64,000 nt of DNA, from positions 124,001 to 188,000 of the forward strand of contig DBKT01000004.1 of the NCBI GenBank assembly GCA_002297365.1, given 5' to 3'. The notes under the pieces were generated by a model. The model did not search any database. It had not been told where the DNA came from and worked only from the letters and a program-made list of their open reading frames with translations. A program made the position numbers and the translations under genes. Source of the stretch: Caryophanales bacterium UBA743 (GTDB lineage: Bacteria > Bacillota_I > Bacilli_A > RFN20 > CAG-826). This document shows, piece by piece, positions 30,263-39,442 of this stretch (positions are counted from its first letter, which is position 1; the number at the start of each line of letters is the position of its first letter).

Positions 30263-32020
30263 ATGAAAAAAGAAAATAAAAAAACAGCGCTAACCGCCTT
30301 AAAGGGGAAATACTTTAAAGTTTTTCTTTGCCCTAGCGTGAAGCTTTTAGAATGCTTAATGGAATTGGCGACGCCTTTTGTTGTCCGTTTTATCATCGAT
30401 GATGGCATCGCCAAAAATGACATTGATTTGACAATCAAACTGTCTCTTGTTGTCTTTGCCTTGGCTTTCCTCGGCTTTGCTTTTACGATGTTTGGCCAAT
30501 ATTGGGCTGCCCGCGTTTCAGCGAACTACTCTTACGATTTAAGGAAAGACATTTATGGCCATATCGCCGAATTATCCGAATCAGATTTGAATTCCTATGG
30601 GAAGCAGAAACTTCTGACTTTGCTCTCGAATGACGTTTTTTCGATGCAAAACGGCGTGATGATCTTCATGCGTTTCATCTTCCGCCCTCCTTTTCTTTTG
30701 ATTGGTGCGACTATTCTTTCGTTTGTGATTGATTGGAGGAGCGGGCTTATTTTCTTGGCTGCCGTTGTTTTCTCTGCGGCGATTATCGGACTCATCATGC
30801 TCGTTTCTCCTAAAAAATACGCGGCAATCCAGGCCAACTTAGATGAGATATCCCTCCTTTCTAACGATGCCTTGCAAGGGGCTAGGCCAATCCGTGCCTT
30901 TAATAAACAAGATTACGAAATGAAAAAATTTGGCCAATCTATCGATGCCTACGAAAAGAAAAACATGGGCATGGCCATATATAATTCCTTGTTAAACCCA
31001 TTCACTTTCTTCTTTGTGAACCTAGGCATGGTGCTTGTGGTCTTCTTAGAATACCATTTTGGCGTTTTGGACGAGAATTCTTCTCTTGGGTTCGTTAGCA
31101 TTGGCGAGCTTGTTTCTTTGATTTCTTATTTGACGTCTTCTTTGGCCGCCCTTATGTCCGTGCAAAGGCTGATTGTCTCTTTAAACAAAGCTGGCGCTTC
31201 AAAGAAACGCATCGATGACTTCTTCGTTTATGAACCGGCCATTCATAATTTGAAAAAATACCACAAAGAGGATCAAGACCCTTCCAAAGCCTATATCTCT
31301 TTCCAAAATGTTTCTCTTACCTATGGCAAGGCGGGTGATAAGAATGCGGTTTCCGGACTTTCTTTTGATATCAAAGAGGGATCATGGGTCGGCTTAATTG
31401 GCGGAACGGGGTCAGGCAAATCGACAACCATCTCTTTGTTAGAGAGGCTATATGAGCCAACGCAGGGAAAAATTTTCTATCGCGGAAAGCCTTTAGATGA
31501 ATACGATCTTGATGATTTAAGAAAAGAAATCTCTCTCGTTTCCCAAAAACCGTCTATTTTCAAAGGAAGCATTCGTTCCAATCTCCTTTTGGCTAAAAAA
31601 GACGCGACCGAAGAAGAACTCATTCACGCTTTAAAGGAATCTCTGGCCTTTGAATATGTCTCCAAATATGAGGATTTCCTTGATCATGAAGTGGAAGAAG
31701 GCGGAGCAAATCTTTCTGGCGGGCAAAAGCAGCGCCTTTTGATTGCAAGAGCCATCCTAAAAGGAGGGGATTTGCTTATCCTTGACGATTCAACCTCCGC
31801 TCTGGATTATCTTTCCGATCAACACGTGAGGCGCAATATCTCTTTGATTCCGGGGTTAACGAAAATCATCATTTCCCAACGTGCGGGTTCTTTGAGGGAT
31901 TGCGATTTGATTCTCGTCTATGACAAAGGAAGAATCATCGCCCAAGGGAAACATGAAGATCTTTTGAAGACCTGCCCTGTTTACCAAGAAATCTATGATA
32001 TGCAAAGGAAAGGGGCTTAA
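30263..32020 (+). CDS. ABC exporter half-transporter, degenerate catalytic site
   Basis: 585 aa: six-helix membrane domain (about 15-325) followed by an ATPase domain. Walker A 'GGTGSGKSTT' and signature 'LSGGQKQRL' are intact. The Walker B is 'LLILDDSTSALD', with Asp instead of the catalytic Glu, and the switch residue is Gln ('IIISQRAG') instead of His. These changes are the hallmark of the inactive-site partner in heterodimeric exporters such as BmrC/TM287. The partner is the next gene. Such pairs export drugs, lipids or peptides; the substrate is not evident. Confidence 0.93.
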   Translation: MKKENKKTALTALKGKYFKVFLCPSVKLLECLMELATPFVVRFIIDDGIAKNDIDLTIKLSLVVFALAFLGFAFTMFGQYWAARVSANYSYDLRKDIYGHIAELSESDLNSYGKQKLLTLLSNDVFSMQNGVMIFMRFIFRPPFLLIGATILSFVIDWRSGLIFLAAVVFSAAIIGLIMLVSPKKYAAIQANLDEISLLSNDALQGARPIRAFNKQDYEMKKFGQSIDAYEKKNMGMAIYNSLLNPFTFFFVNLGMVLVVFLEYHFGVLDENSSLGFVSIGELVSLISYLTSSLAALMSVQRLIVSLNKAGASKKRIDDFFVYEPAIHNLKKYHKEDQDPSKAYISFQNVSLTYGKAGDKNAVSGLSFDIKEGSWVGLIGGTGSGKSTTISLLERLYEPTQGKIFYRGKPLDEYDLDDLRKEISLVSQKPSIFKGSIRSNLLLAKKDATEEELIHALKESLAFEYVSKYEDFLDHEVEEGGANLSGGQKQRLLIARAILKGGDLLILDDSTSALDYLSDQHVRRNISLIPGLTKIIISQRAGSLRDCDLILVYDKGRIIAQGKHEDLLKTCPVYQEIYDMQRKGA

Positions 32021-32021
32021 T

Positions 32022-33758
32022 ATGATTAAGAAATTCAAATCATTCATCCCTTATGTCAAAGGATCCTACTTTTTAGCCTTCATTTCCTTGTTTTGCGCTT
32101 TGCTGGCCACCTCTTCCAAGCTATTCATTCCTTTCCTTGCTGGCAAGTGCGTGAACCTTATGAAGGATACGCCCCTTCATGAATTAGATCTTTCAGGCTA
32201 TTTCCTTATCATGGCGATTTTCCTTGTGGTGGGAACTCTTTTCCGCTATGTTTTCGATTACATCACCTATTTGGTTGGCCAAAGAGTTATCAAAAACATC
32301 CGCAATGAGCTCTTTGAGGCGACGCTGGAATCACCCATCTCTTCGATTGACCAAGCGCGAAAGGGCGATCTTCTTCTTCGCCTTGTAAATGACGTGGAGA
32401 ATGTCCAAACCGGATTGGTCAGCGGATTCGCGGCTTTCTATGATGGGATCATCTCGATTCTAATCACCCTTGTTTTCATGTTCACTTTAAATTGGATTCT
32501 TGGATTAGTGGTCGTGGGGCTTACCCCGATTTCCATTTTCGTCTCTCGTTTTGTTTCCAAATTCAACAGCAAACATTTCCGCAAGCAAAGAAGCGCTCAA
32601 GGAATGGTGAACGCCTTTGCTTCGGAAAGCCTCACAAATTCGGAAGCGGTAGCCACGTTGAATATCGCCAAAGACCGCATCGATCAATTCGACGAATTAA
32701 GCGATGAATTTCGCAAATCCACCTTCAAAGCAAATTTAGGCGCTTCGACAATCAATCCCTCAACGCGTTTAGTAAACGCCTTAATCAATGGCGCTTTGGT
32801 GCTTATTGGGGCTATCCTAATCATTGAAAGCCCTAGGAATTTGGGGTTAAGCGCTTTCGCGGTGGGCGACCTTTCAGCCTTTTTGACCTACGCTTCCTCT
32901 TATATGCAGCCATTTAACGAAATCTCGAATGTTGTTTCGGAAATTGACTACGCTCTCGCTTCTTTTCAAAGAATCGATGAAACGATACATGGCAAAAAGG
33001 ATATTAACCAAGGCAAAGAAGTCCTTGCCGGAAGCATCAACGATCTCCAAGCGAAGGATATTACTTTCTCGTATGATGGCAAACGGGACATCATCAAAGA
33101 TTTCTCTTTGGACATCTATAAGGGGCACAAGATCGCTTTCGTTGGCCCCACGGGGTGCGGGAAAACGACGCTTATCAATCTCTTGATGAGATTCTATGAT
33201 CCTCAAAGAGGCGCTTTCTATGCGAACCATCTCTCCACCCAGGATTTAGAGAAGTCCGCATTCCGCTCTCATATCGGCATGGTTTTGCAAGATACATGGA
33301 TATTCAACGGTACGGTTTTTGAGAATATCGCCTACGCCAAAGAAGGAGCCACAAAAGAAGAAGTGGAAGAAGCCGCCAGAAAGGCCCAAGCCGCTCATTT
33401 TATAGAGCGCCTTCCCCAGGGGTATGATACCCAAATTAGCGATAGTTCAGGCCTATCCGTTGGTGAAAAGCAGCTTATTTGTGTGGCTAGGGTTATGCTC
33501 TTAGAGCCGGAAATCGTCATTCTTGATGAAGCAACTTCTAATATCGATGTCCGAACGGAAAAACTTCTTTCTGAAGCTTTCGATAAGCTTATGGAAGGCA
33601 AGACGTCCCTTGTAGTCGCTCATCGTTTGTCCACGATTGTCTCAAGCGATTTGATTGTCGTCTTAAAAGATGGGAAAATCATTGAGACGGGCAATCATAG
33701 GGAATTGATTGCCAAAAAAGGCTTCTACTATAGCCTTTATAACGCTCAATTCAATTAA
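32022..33758 (+). CDS. ABC exporter half-transporter, active catalytic site
   Basis: 578 aa from the ATG at 32022 (AAAGGAAAGGGG upstream; the longer reading from 31995 lies within the previous gene). Membrane domain about 10-320, then an ATPase domain with Walker A 'GPTGCGKTTL', Walker B 'VILDEATSNID' with catalytic Glu, and switch His ('VVAHRLS'). The signature is 'LSVGEKQLI', slightly non-standard. It complements the degenerate Walker B of the preceding protein, giving one functional ATP site per heterodimer. Confidence 0.94.
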   Translation: MIKKFKSFIPYVKGSYFLAFISLFCALLATSSKLFIPFLAGKCVNLMKDTPLHELDLSGYFLIMAIFLVVGTLFRYVFDYITYLVGQRVIKNIRNELFEATLESPISSIDQARKGDLLLRLVNDVENVQTGLVSGFAAFYDGIISILITLVFMFTLNWILGLVVVGLTPISIFVSRFVSKFNSKHFRKQRSAQGMVNAFASESLTNSEAVATLNIAKDRIDQFDELSDEFRKSTFKANLGASTINPSTRLVNALINGALVLIGAILIIESPRNLGLSAFAVGDLSAFLTYASSYMQPFNEISNVVSEIDYALASFQRIDETIHGKKDINQGKEVLAGSINDLQAKDITFSYDGKRDIIKDFSLDIYKGHKIAFVGPTGCGKTTLINLLMRFYDPQRGAFYANHLSTQDLEKSAFRSHIGMVLQDTWIFNGTVFENIAYAKEGATKEEVEEAARKAQAAHFIERLPQGYDTQISDSSGLSVGEKQLICVARVMLLEPEIVILDEATSNIDVRTEKLLSEAFDKLMEGKTSLVVAHRLSTIVSSDLIVVLKDGKIIETGNHRELIAKKGFYYSLYNAQFN

Positions 33759-33760
33759 CG

Positions 33761-34552
33761 ATGAAAAGAAAAACGCTCATTTTAACCTCTATTCTTCTTC
33801 CCGTGCTTGCCTCTTGCGAGATAACTTATTCGCATCCAATCACCCAAGAGGAAGCCAAAGGAATCATTTCGAATACCTTAAAGGAAATCCAAAAGAAAGA
33901 TTATTCTTCCTTCTCTAAAATTCATCTTCGTTCCAAACTCATTGAGGAAAGGGTTTTTTCCGTTCTCGTCCATTCGCGCTTTTTGGAATGCAGCTACGAT
34001 TTCTTATATACTGCCTCCCCTTATTCCTTAACGATACACACCAACTACCAAAACAAAGAAGGCAAGAAAACGAATTTTGTGAGCTCCCAATTGATCATCA
34101 CCCGCACTGATAAGACTTATATGGTCTCCTTGAATAACAATGAATTAGAAGACATAAATCAAGAAAAGTTCCAGATTTATTGGCAATTCTGCGATTTCCC
34201 CAGGTATATCAAAAGCGTTTCTTATGGCCTTTTGAGCAAAGCCGATTCCTTGATTCATTCCGTCGGAAACGAAAATGACAAAAAAGAAAACCATCTTGTT
34301 GGTTTTCAAACCTCCTCCAAAGCCTCCGATGACTTGAAAATTGATTTTTCAGGCAGCCAATTTGATGCGGGATCGCTTTTCTTTCAGCAAAATTACCGCC
34401 CCGAAACCGCATCCGAGTTAGATATGCATATGTCAGGGAATCTAATCCAAGAATATTCCACGACCTATTCCTTCACGCAAAACGAAGAGGATGATTATTA
34501 TCTTGCTGGCAATTATGAAGGCAAGATTACCAGTTCCGTCGAATATGAGTAA
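33761..34552 (+). CDS. Lipoprotein of unknown function
   Basis: 263 aa. Signal peptide with lipobox 'LPVLASC' (Cys at about 19). The mature part is mixed alpha/beta without a recognised domain; 'EAKGIISNTLKEIQKKDYSS' begins it, and the C-terminus is rich in Tyr and Glu. It starts 2 nt after the ABC exporter stop and overlaps the Vsr start, so it belongs to the same operon and could help the exporter at the outer face of the membrane. Function not assigned. Confidence 0.8.
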   Translation: MKRKTLILTSILLPVLASCEITYSHPITQEEAKGIISNTLKEIQKKDYSSFSKIHLRSKLIEERVFSVLVHSRFLECSYDFLYTASPYSLTIHTNYQNKEGKKTNFVSSQLIITRTDKTYMVSLNNNELEDINQEKFQIYWQFCDFPRYIKSVSYGLLSKADSLIHSVGNENDKKENHLVGFQTSSKASDDLKIDFSGSQFDAGSLFFQQNYRPETASELDMHMSGNLIQEYSTTYSFTQNEEDDYYLAGNYEGKITSSVEYE

Positions 34553-34985
34553 ACCCCGTTCCGAAACAACCATCTCCTATACAATGAGCCGCATTCGAGG
34601 GAAGGACACTTCCATCGAAATCAAACTCCGGAAAGAATTATACAAAAGGGGATATCGTTATCGCGCCAATTCCAAATATATCTTTGGCCATCCGGATATT
34701 TCTTTCAAAAAATATAAGGTGGTCGTCTTTTGCGATTCCGAATTTTGGCATGGATACCATTTCGAGGAAAACAAAGAGAAGATTCATTCTCATTTGGATT
34801 ACTGGATCCCGAAAATCGAAAGGAACATCGCTCGCGACAAAGAAGTAAACGCCAAACTCAAAGAGGAAGGCTACATCGTTCTTCGTTTCTGGGGGAAGGA
34901 TATCAACAAAGAATTAGAAAGATGCGTCCAAGAAATCGAAAACGCTTTATCTTCTAGAGGATATAAAAAAATCCCTCGGCAATGA
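34545..34985 (+). CDS. vsr: Very short patch repair (Vsr) endonuclease
   Basis: 146 aa. 'ISYTMSRIRGKDTSIEIKLR' and 'FGHPDISFKKYKVVVFCDSE' followed by FWHG are the Vsr signatures, with the catalytic Asp and the aromatic wedge. Vsr nicks 5' of T in T:G mismatches that arise by deamination of 5-methylcytosine, and is normally encoded beside its cytosine-C5 methyltransferase. No methyltransferase gene is in this window. The start at 34545 overlaps the lipoprotein stop by 8 nt; longer in-frame starts lie inside that gene. Full length for the family. Confidence 0.9.
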   Translation: MSKPRSETTISYTMSRIRGKDTSIEIKLRKELYKRGYRYRANSKYIFGHPDISFKKYKVVVFCDSEFWHGYHFEENKEKIHSHLDYWIPKIERNIARDKEVNAKLKEEGYIVLRFWGKDINKELERCVQEIENALSSRGYKKIPRQ

Positions 34986-34992
34986 GGGATTT
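34969..34992. terminator. Bidirectional terminator between vsr and the four-helix membrane gene
   Basis: 9-bp perfect stem AAATCCCTC/GAGGGATTT. The T run is clear on the minus strand (A run 34965-34971), and the stem overlaps the end of vsr. Confidence 0.75.
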
Positions 34993-35007
34993 CAATATAT
35001 GTCTCAA

Positions 35008-35478
35008 TTATTTTTTAGAATCGGCAACAAGATTCAAGAGAGCTAATGCGGCAGCAACGAAGGAGAAAACAATGACGCAAATCGTTCCGGCCCCGAGAGA
35101 AATCTCCGAGTGAGCGGAAGAGAAATTTTCATCGAATCCGTTGCTAGAAGCAAAGAACTTAATCGTAAAGAAGAACAATATGCCAATGCCAACGCCAAGG
35201 GCCAATTCGATGAAAGGAATGACCTTTTTGCCAGAATCGGCAAGAACAAATCCCGTAAGGCCAACAAGCGTCAAAACAATCAAAGCGACGAAACCAATGA
35301 CAAGTGGCCAAACAACGTTATAAGTGCTATTGTGCATGCCAAACATCGCCACGAAAATACTGCCTTCAGGGGAGCCGACTTTCTCTGAGAAGATATCCGC
35401 GAACATACACATGATGGCCACGAATGAGGCAATCGCAACGAGAAGCGAGAAAACCTTGGTATTTGATTTCTTTTTCAT
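35008..35478 (-). CDS. Four-helix membrane protein, unknown function
   Basis: 156 aa with four hydrophobic helices (about 8-30, 55-80, 88-110, 128-150), short basic ends and no recognised motif. AAAGGA lies at the proper distance before the ATG. A single-gene unit bounded by the shared terminator. No function can be proposed. Confidence 0.75.
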   Translation of the reverse strand: MKKKSNTKVFSLLVAIASFVAIMCMFADIFSEKVGSPEGSIFVAMFGMHNSTYNVVWPLVIGFVALIVLTLVGLTGFVLADSGKKVIPFIELALGVGIGILFFFTIKFFASSNGFDENFSSAHSEISLGAGTICVIVFSFVAAALALLNLVADSKK

Positions 35479-35587
35479 ACTTAAATGTCCTTTATGAATA
35501 AAAACAGGGAGGCCAATAGCCTACCTTGGTTATTGTAACCTTAATTCAAATTACCATAAAGGTTTTTCTTGATAACAAGAAGATATT

Positions 35588-35614
35588 TTGCAAGAAAGGC
35601 ATCTCCAGTATAAT
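35588..35614 (+). promoter_or_regulatory. Promoter giving a leaderless mRNA (PF06541 gene)
   Basis: TTGCAA (35588-35593), 15-bp spacer, TATAAT (35609-35614), then 6 nt to the ATG. No Shine-Dalgarno. Confidence 0.6.
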
Positions 35615-35620
35615 AGAAAC

Positions 35621-36409
35621 ATGGAAATATTCATCGTTTATAGCTCTCTTTTTTATTTAGGCTCTTTGGGGGGTTGGGTTATTGAACTTTTTTTCCGTCG
35701 TTATATTTCCCAAAAACGTTGGGTTAACCCGGGTTTCCTTGTCGGCCCCATTGTTCCTTTGTATGGCTTTGGATTAACAAGCTTTTATTTCTTTTCCAAT
35801 GTGATTCCTTGGCAGAATATTTCTTCGATTTCATGGTTAAACACGCTCATCGAAGTGTTTGCTGCAGGGCTGTTCATGACGGTCATCGAGTATATAGCCG
35901 GCATCATTTTCATCAAAGGAATGCATATTAAATTATGGGATTACAGCAAAAGACCTTTGAATGTTCAGGGAATCATTTGCCCTCTTTTCAGTTTCATTTG
36001 GCTTATTTGCGGGGCTCTCTATGTATATTTATGCAATCCTTTGTTCGTTCGTTTTGCCGAATTCATTTCGGCTAATTGGTTTTACCTTACTTTCCCTATC
36101 GGTGTTTTTTATGGCGTGACGGCAGTGGATTTCGGCTATTCGATGCAACTTGTTGCCAAGATTCGCAAAGCCATCGCCAACTCCAAAGCGATCGCTTCAT
36201 GGGAAAAACTCAAGGTTTCTTTCAAAGACTATCTTAAAGAAAGGAAAGAACGGTCCAATTTCCTTTTTGCTTTCTCTTCCAAAAAAGAAGAGTTCGATGC
36301 CATGGTTCGTGAGGCAATGGCGAAATCCAAAAGAGATTATGATGATTACATTGCTAAGAAATTAGCGAAGAAAGAAGCTAAGAAACTGGCGAAAAGGAAT
36401 GAATTATGA
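35621..36409 (+). CDS. PF06541-type membrane protein ('putative ABC transporter permease')
   Basis: 262 aa. 'YLGSLGGWVIELFFRRYISQ' and 'GFLVGPIVPLYGFGLTSFYF' are the start of the PF06541 family, known in Firmicutes as putative type-IV ABC permeases. Five to six helices (to about 175) are followed by a long Lys/Ala-rich cytoplasmic coiled-coil-like tail ('YIAKKLAKKEAKKLAKRNEL'). No ATPase partner is adjacent, so the transporter name is formal only. The ATG at 35621 is selected because the upstream TATAAT rules out the longer reading. It overlaps the next gene by 4 nt. Confidence 0.8.
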   Translation: MEIFIVYSSLFYLGSLGGWVIELFFRRYISQKRWVNPGFLVGPIVPLYGFGLTSFYFFSNVIPWQNISSISWLNTLIEVFAAGLFMTVIEYIAGIIFIKGMHIKLWDYSKRPLNVQGIICPLFSFIWLICGALYVYLCNPLFVRFAEFISANWFYLTFPIGVFYGVTAVDFGYSMQLVAKIRKAIANSKAIASWEKLKVSFKDYLKERKERSNFLFAFSSKKEEFDAMVREAMAKSKRDYDDYIAKKLAKKEAKKLAKRNEL

Positions 36410-37080
36410 CCCCATTGGCGCTGCTATTCTTAATTTTCTACGCCTGCGTTTCTGTTTTGAACATCGTTTTCTGCATCTTAGAAAACGAACGTTGGAGAAA
36501 AATCACGAAACCTTTTTGCCTCCTTGGCTTAATCGGCTTTGTTTTCGTTACGGACCTCTCGCATATATGGCTTTGGGTTTCTTTGATTCTTGCGTGGTTG
36601 GGCGATGTCTTTTTTATCTTCAAAAAGAAAAAAGCGTTTGTCGTAATAGGAATGATTTTCTTTTTGCTTTCGCATGTTTTCTATTTGTGCGAATATGGTT
36701 ATATTTTCCAATCAACGAATGCCGAAATATATGCGAATTATTGTTTCTTTCTTCGATTCTACCCCCTCTTTGTCATTCCCGCGATTCCTGTATCTTACTT
36801 TCTTTCCAAGAAAGATACGCGCTTAACGGTTATCGGTAGCCTTTACCAATCCGTTTTGATCATGGTCTTTGCCGGCTCTATTTTCGCATTGGCAAGTGGC
36901 TATTCCCTTTATTTCTTATTCGTGACTTTTGGGACGGTTCTTTATTACATAAGCGATTTCTTCAACGCTTTCACGCTGTATATAAAAAAACTGAGAAAGA
37001 GGGAGCTGATTATCATGTCAACCTATCTTTTGGCTCAGTTTTTGATCGTCTTCGGGGTCTATTTATCTTCTATTGCTTAG
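36406..37080 (+). CDS. YhhN/TMEM86-family membrane protein (lysoplasmalogenase-like)
   Basis: 224 aa, about eight helices. 'ITKPFCLLGLIGFVFVTDLS' and 'LILAWLGDVFFIFKKKKAFV' plus 'FFLLSHVFYLCEYG' match the YhhN family, with the conserved aspartates of the active site within helices. Characterised members hydrolyse the vinyl-ether bond of lysoplasmalogens. Plasmalogens occur in anaerobic Firmicutes, so the activity is plausible. Coupled to the preceding gene by an ATGA overlap; its end overlaps the convergent rdgB by 18 bp. Confidence 0.8.
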   Translation: MTPLALLFLIFYACVSVLNIVFCILENERWRKITKPFCLLGLIGFVFVTDLSHIWLWVSLILAWLGDVFFIFKKKKAFVVIGMIFFLLSHVFYLCEYGYIFQSTNAEIYANYCFFLRFYPLFVIPAIPVSYFLSKKDTRLTVIGSLYQSVLIMVFAGSIFALASGYSLYFLFVTFGTVLYYISDFFNAFTLYIKKLRKRELIIMSTYLLAQFLIVFGVYLSSIA

Positions 37081-37662
37081 ATAAACCAATAATTTCCTCA
37101 CCGCTTTCCCACGATGGGATATAGCGTTTTTCTTTTCGTCGGAGATATCCCCAAAACAAAGGTTTCCTTCGTCAGCGATGAAGATGGGATCGTAGCCGAA
37201 GCCATTTATTCCTCCAATCTTGTTGGCGATCTTCCCTTCGCAAACCCCGTCAAAGAAAAGGGGCTTCGCATCTTTGCTCTCAAGAAAGCAAATAGAGCAA
37301 TGGTAACGAGCTTTGCGGTTTTCCTTGCCTTCAAGTAAAGAAAGGACGTGTTCATCTACAATTCGATAATCAGAAGAAATGGAAGCTGCCCATCTTGCGG
37401 AATGGATGCCCGGGAAGGCATCTCCTAATGCATCGATTTCAATTCCGGAATCATCGGAGATCACGGGGATATTCAACAAAGAACAAAGAGCGTGGGCTTT
37501 GATATAGGCATTCTCCTGATAATTCTTCCCATCTTCGACGGGTTCGTTTTTCACCTTGAAATCCTTGTCGGAATAAACCTGGTATCCTAAAGGCTCTAAG
37601 ACCTCTTTGAATTCTCTGACTTTGTTGGGGTTATGGGTCGCAATGACAATCTTCTTATCCAT
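37063..37662 (-). CDS. rdgB: XTP/dITP diphosphatase (RdgB/HAM1)
   Basis: 199 aa. It removes non-canonical purine nucleotides (ITP, XTP and deoxy forms) from the pool. 'IVIATHNPNKVREFKEVL' is the substrate loop, 'VISDDSGIEIDALG' and 'FPGIHSARWA' the catalytic region, 'GFGYDPIFI' and 'SHRGKAVRKL' the C-terminal motifs. Start overlaps the upstream MFS gene by 8 nt, forming a two-gene unit. Confidence 0.96.
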   Translation of the reverse strand: MDKKIVIATHNPNKVREFKEVLEPLGYQVYSDKDFKVKNEPVEDGKNYQENAYIKAHALCSLLNIPVISDDSGIEIDALGDAFPGIHSARWAASISSDYRIVDEHVLSLLEGKENRKARYHCSICFLESKDAKPLFFDGVCEGKIANKIGGINGFGYDPIFIADEGNLCFGDISDEKKNAISHRGKAVRKLLVYLSNRR

Positions 37663-39070
37663 TTTGCTTTTCCTTTTTGGCTACTCTTTGGTAAATGGCC
37701 ATCGGTATTATAGACAAAAGGAAAAAAGCCAGGGTGACTAAAAACATGACGTTCGAGGGAGTTTTGCCTCCTAGATTTGCGTTTGTCGGATCATTATAGG
37801 AAGTGGTGGGGAAGAGCGATTGAGAAATAAGCGGGCCGACAATCATTGGCAAAAGAACGGCAAAAACCATTCTCACGCCTTGAAAAAGACCAATGTCTTT
37901 TTCCGGTGTTCGATTACGTATGGAGGCGCTTAAAACGGCCGTGCATAATAGATAGCCTGTGATCAAGAGAAGTCCGAAAATGATCAACAAAACATGGTTC
38001 GAGCCGAATTGCCCCGTCAGATAGATTCCTAAAGCCCCAATAGAGCCTACCCCTAAAGCGGAATAGAAAAGAAGGGTCGGCTTCACCTTATTCATAATCG
38101 TGGCGCCTAGAATAACGGTAATCAAAGATGCCCCGCCCATGATGATGATAAGGGCGACATAGAATTCGATGCCGATGCCGAAATTCGCCCCAAAATATTC
38201 TATTGGGTTTTGGAAATAAACCAAGTAATAGGGCATAAACGCATTGATTGCGGAATTAAAGCAAAGGAAGGTCAAAAGAAGAAGGTAGAGCTCCTTATTC
38301 TCTTTGATGATTTTTGGACGAAAACCATAAATTAGCTTCTTGCAATAGCCGCCCTCCCTATTCGGAACGCAATTGTCTTTAGGCAAAAGGAAGATGGAAA
38401 CGATACCGATAATGGTCACTATGATTCCACAAATCAAGAAATAGAGGAACCAGCCATGGGCAAGCGCTTCTTGCGAATCCTTATAAGTGCCGTTCTGTAT
38501 CAATCCATTTAAATAATCGTCACCATTGGTAGAAGAGCCGATGTGCAAAGGAAGACCGATCCCCATCATCATGACGTTCGCTAAAAGAGGCAAAATAGAG
38601 ACAACCGATTCCACCCTTCCGCGATTGCTTGAATCGGTGTGTTCCGTTAACCATGCGTTAAATGCGGCATCGTTGGAAGAGGAGCCGAAGAAAGTCATCA
38701 CGTTGTCCATAATGGTTATGAAGATACCGACAAGAAGAATGGCGGAAGCCTGATTTTTGGTGATATCAAGCATGTTGTGGTAGCTAAACAGTCCGAAGGA
38801 AAAGACGCTTAAGCCCCAAATGATATAACCGATGTTGATGAAGAGCTTTCTTTTTCCCAATCGATCGGATAATAAGCCGATAAAGAACGTCGTCAATGTG
38901 GCGGCAATCGAAGAGGATATCGTCATCCAAGTGATTGCATCCGCATTCCCCGTCTGGGAATATACCCAAAGATTGATGTAATTATTTTCAATGGCCCAAG
39001 CCAATTGGCCTATGATCCCGACTAAAAGAATGGACACCCAAAATCTTGCGCCTAATTTATTTTGTTTCAT
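37655..39070 (-). CDS. Major facilitator superfamily transporter (GPH/sugar-type)
   Basis: 471 aa with 12 predicted helices. 'GLLSDRLGKRKLFINIGYII' is the MFS loop 2-3 motif. The opening 'VGIIGQLAWAIENNYINLWV' occurs in a Firmicutes MFS subgroup related to sodium/sugar symporters. The central loop 'FLLPKDNCVPNREGGYCKKL' separates the two halves. Substrate unknown. GAGGA precedes the start. Cotranscribed with rdgB. Confidence 0.88.
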   Translation of the reverse strand: MKQNKLGARFWVSILLVGIIGQLAWAIENNYINLWVYSQTGNADAITWMTISSSIAATLTTFFIGLLSDRLGKRKLFINIGYIIWGLSVFSFGLFSYHNMLDITKNQASAILLVGIFITIMDNVMTFFGSSSNDAAFNAWLTEHTDSSNRGRVESVVSILPLLANVMMMGIGLPLHIGSSTNGDDYLNGLIQNGTYKDSQEALAHGWFLYFLICGIIVTIIGIVSIFLLPKDNCVPNREGGYCKKLIYGFRPKIIKENKELYLLLLTFLCFNSAINAFMPYYLVYFQNPIEYFGANFGIGIEFYVALIIIMGGASLITVILGATIMNKVKPTLLFYSALGVGSIGALGIYLTGQFGSNHVLLIIFGLLLITGYLLCTAVLSASIRNRTPEKDIGLFQGVRMVFAVLLPMIVGPLISQSLFPTTSYNDPTNANLGGKTPSNVMFLVTLAFFLLSIIPMAIYQRVAKKEKQNG

Positions 39071-39204
39071 TGAAATTTTCCTCGTTGCCTATTTTAGCAA
39101 AAATAGGTTAGCCAGAAGAAAAAAGAATATAAAAGTTGCTGTGGGAAAATATTTCTATTCCATTTCAAATGATGTGAAACAAAAGACACGAAAAGACATT
39201 GGGG

Positions 39205-39345
39205 ATGGCTCTCTATATCTTGTTCCCTAACCAGCTGGAGTTTGAAAAACGCAAGGAATTATTGCAAAATAATGCAAGCTTTTTAAATGCTTCATTTCTT
39301 TTGGTTACAAACAACGATGGGGTGTTAGCTAATAGAAGACATTGA
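39205..39345 (+). pseudogene. Stub of a decayed gene (46 codons)
   Basis: ATG at 39205 opens MALYILFPNQLEFEKRKELL and 26 more residues up to TGA (39343-39345). The 'ILFPNQL' opening resembles the first strand of the photolyase/cryptochrome-related proteins, but the reading stops far short of any such domain. A remnant is likely. Besides this, the 372-bp gap 39071-39442 holds only the TATAAT (39405-39410) before the response regulator. Confidence 0.3.
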
Positions 39346-39442
39346 TTGCGTGAAAAAGCAAAGAAAATTAAACATGATGTTAAAAAATATATTTAGAGAA
39401 ATAATATAATTAGGTGTAATTGATCTTTGCTGGAGGTGAATT

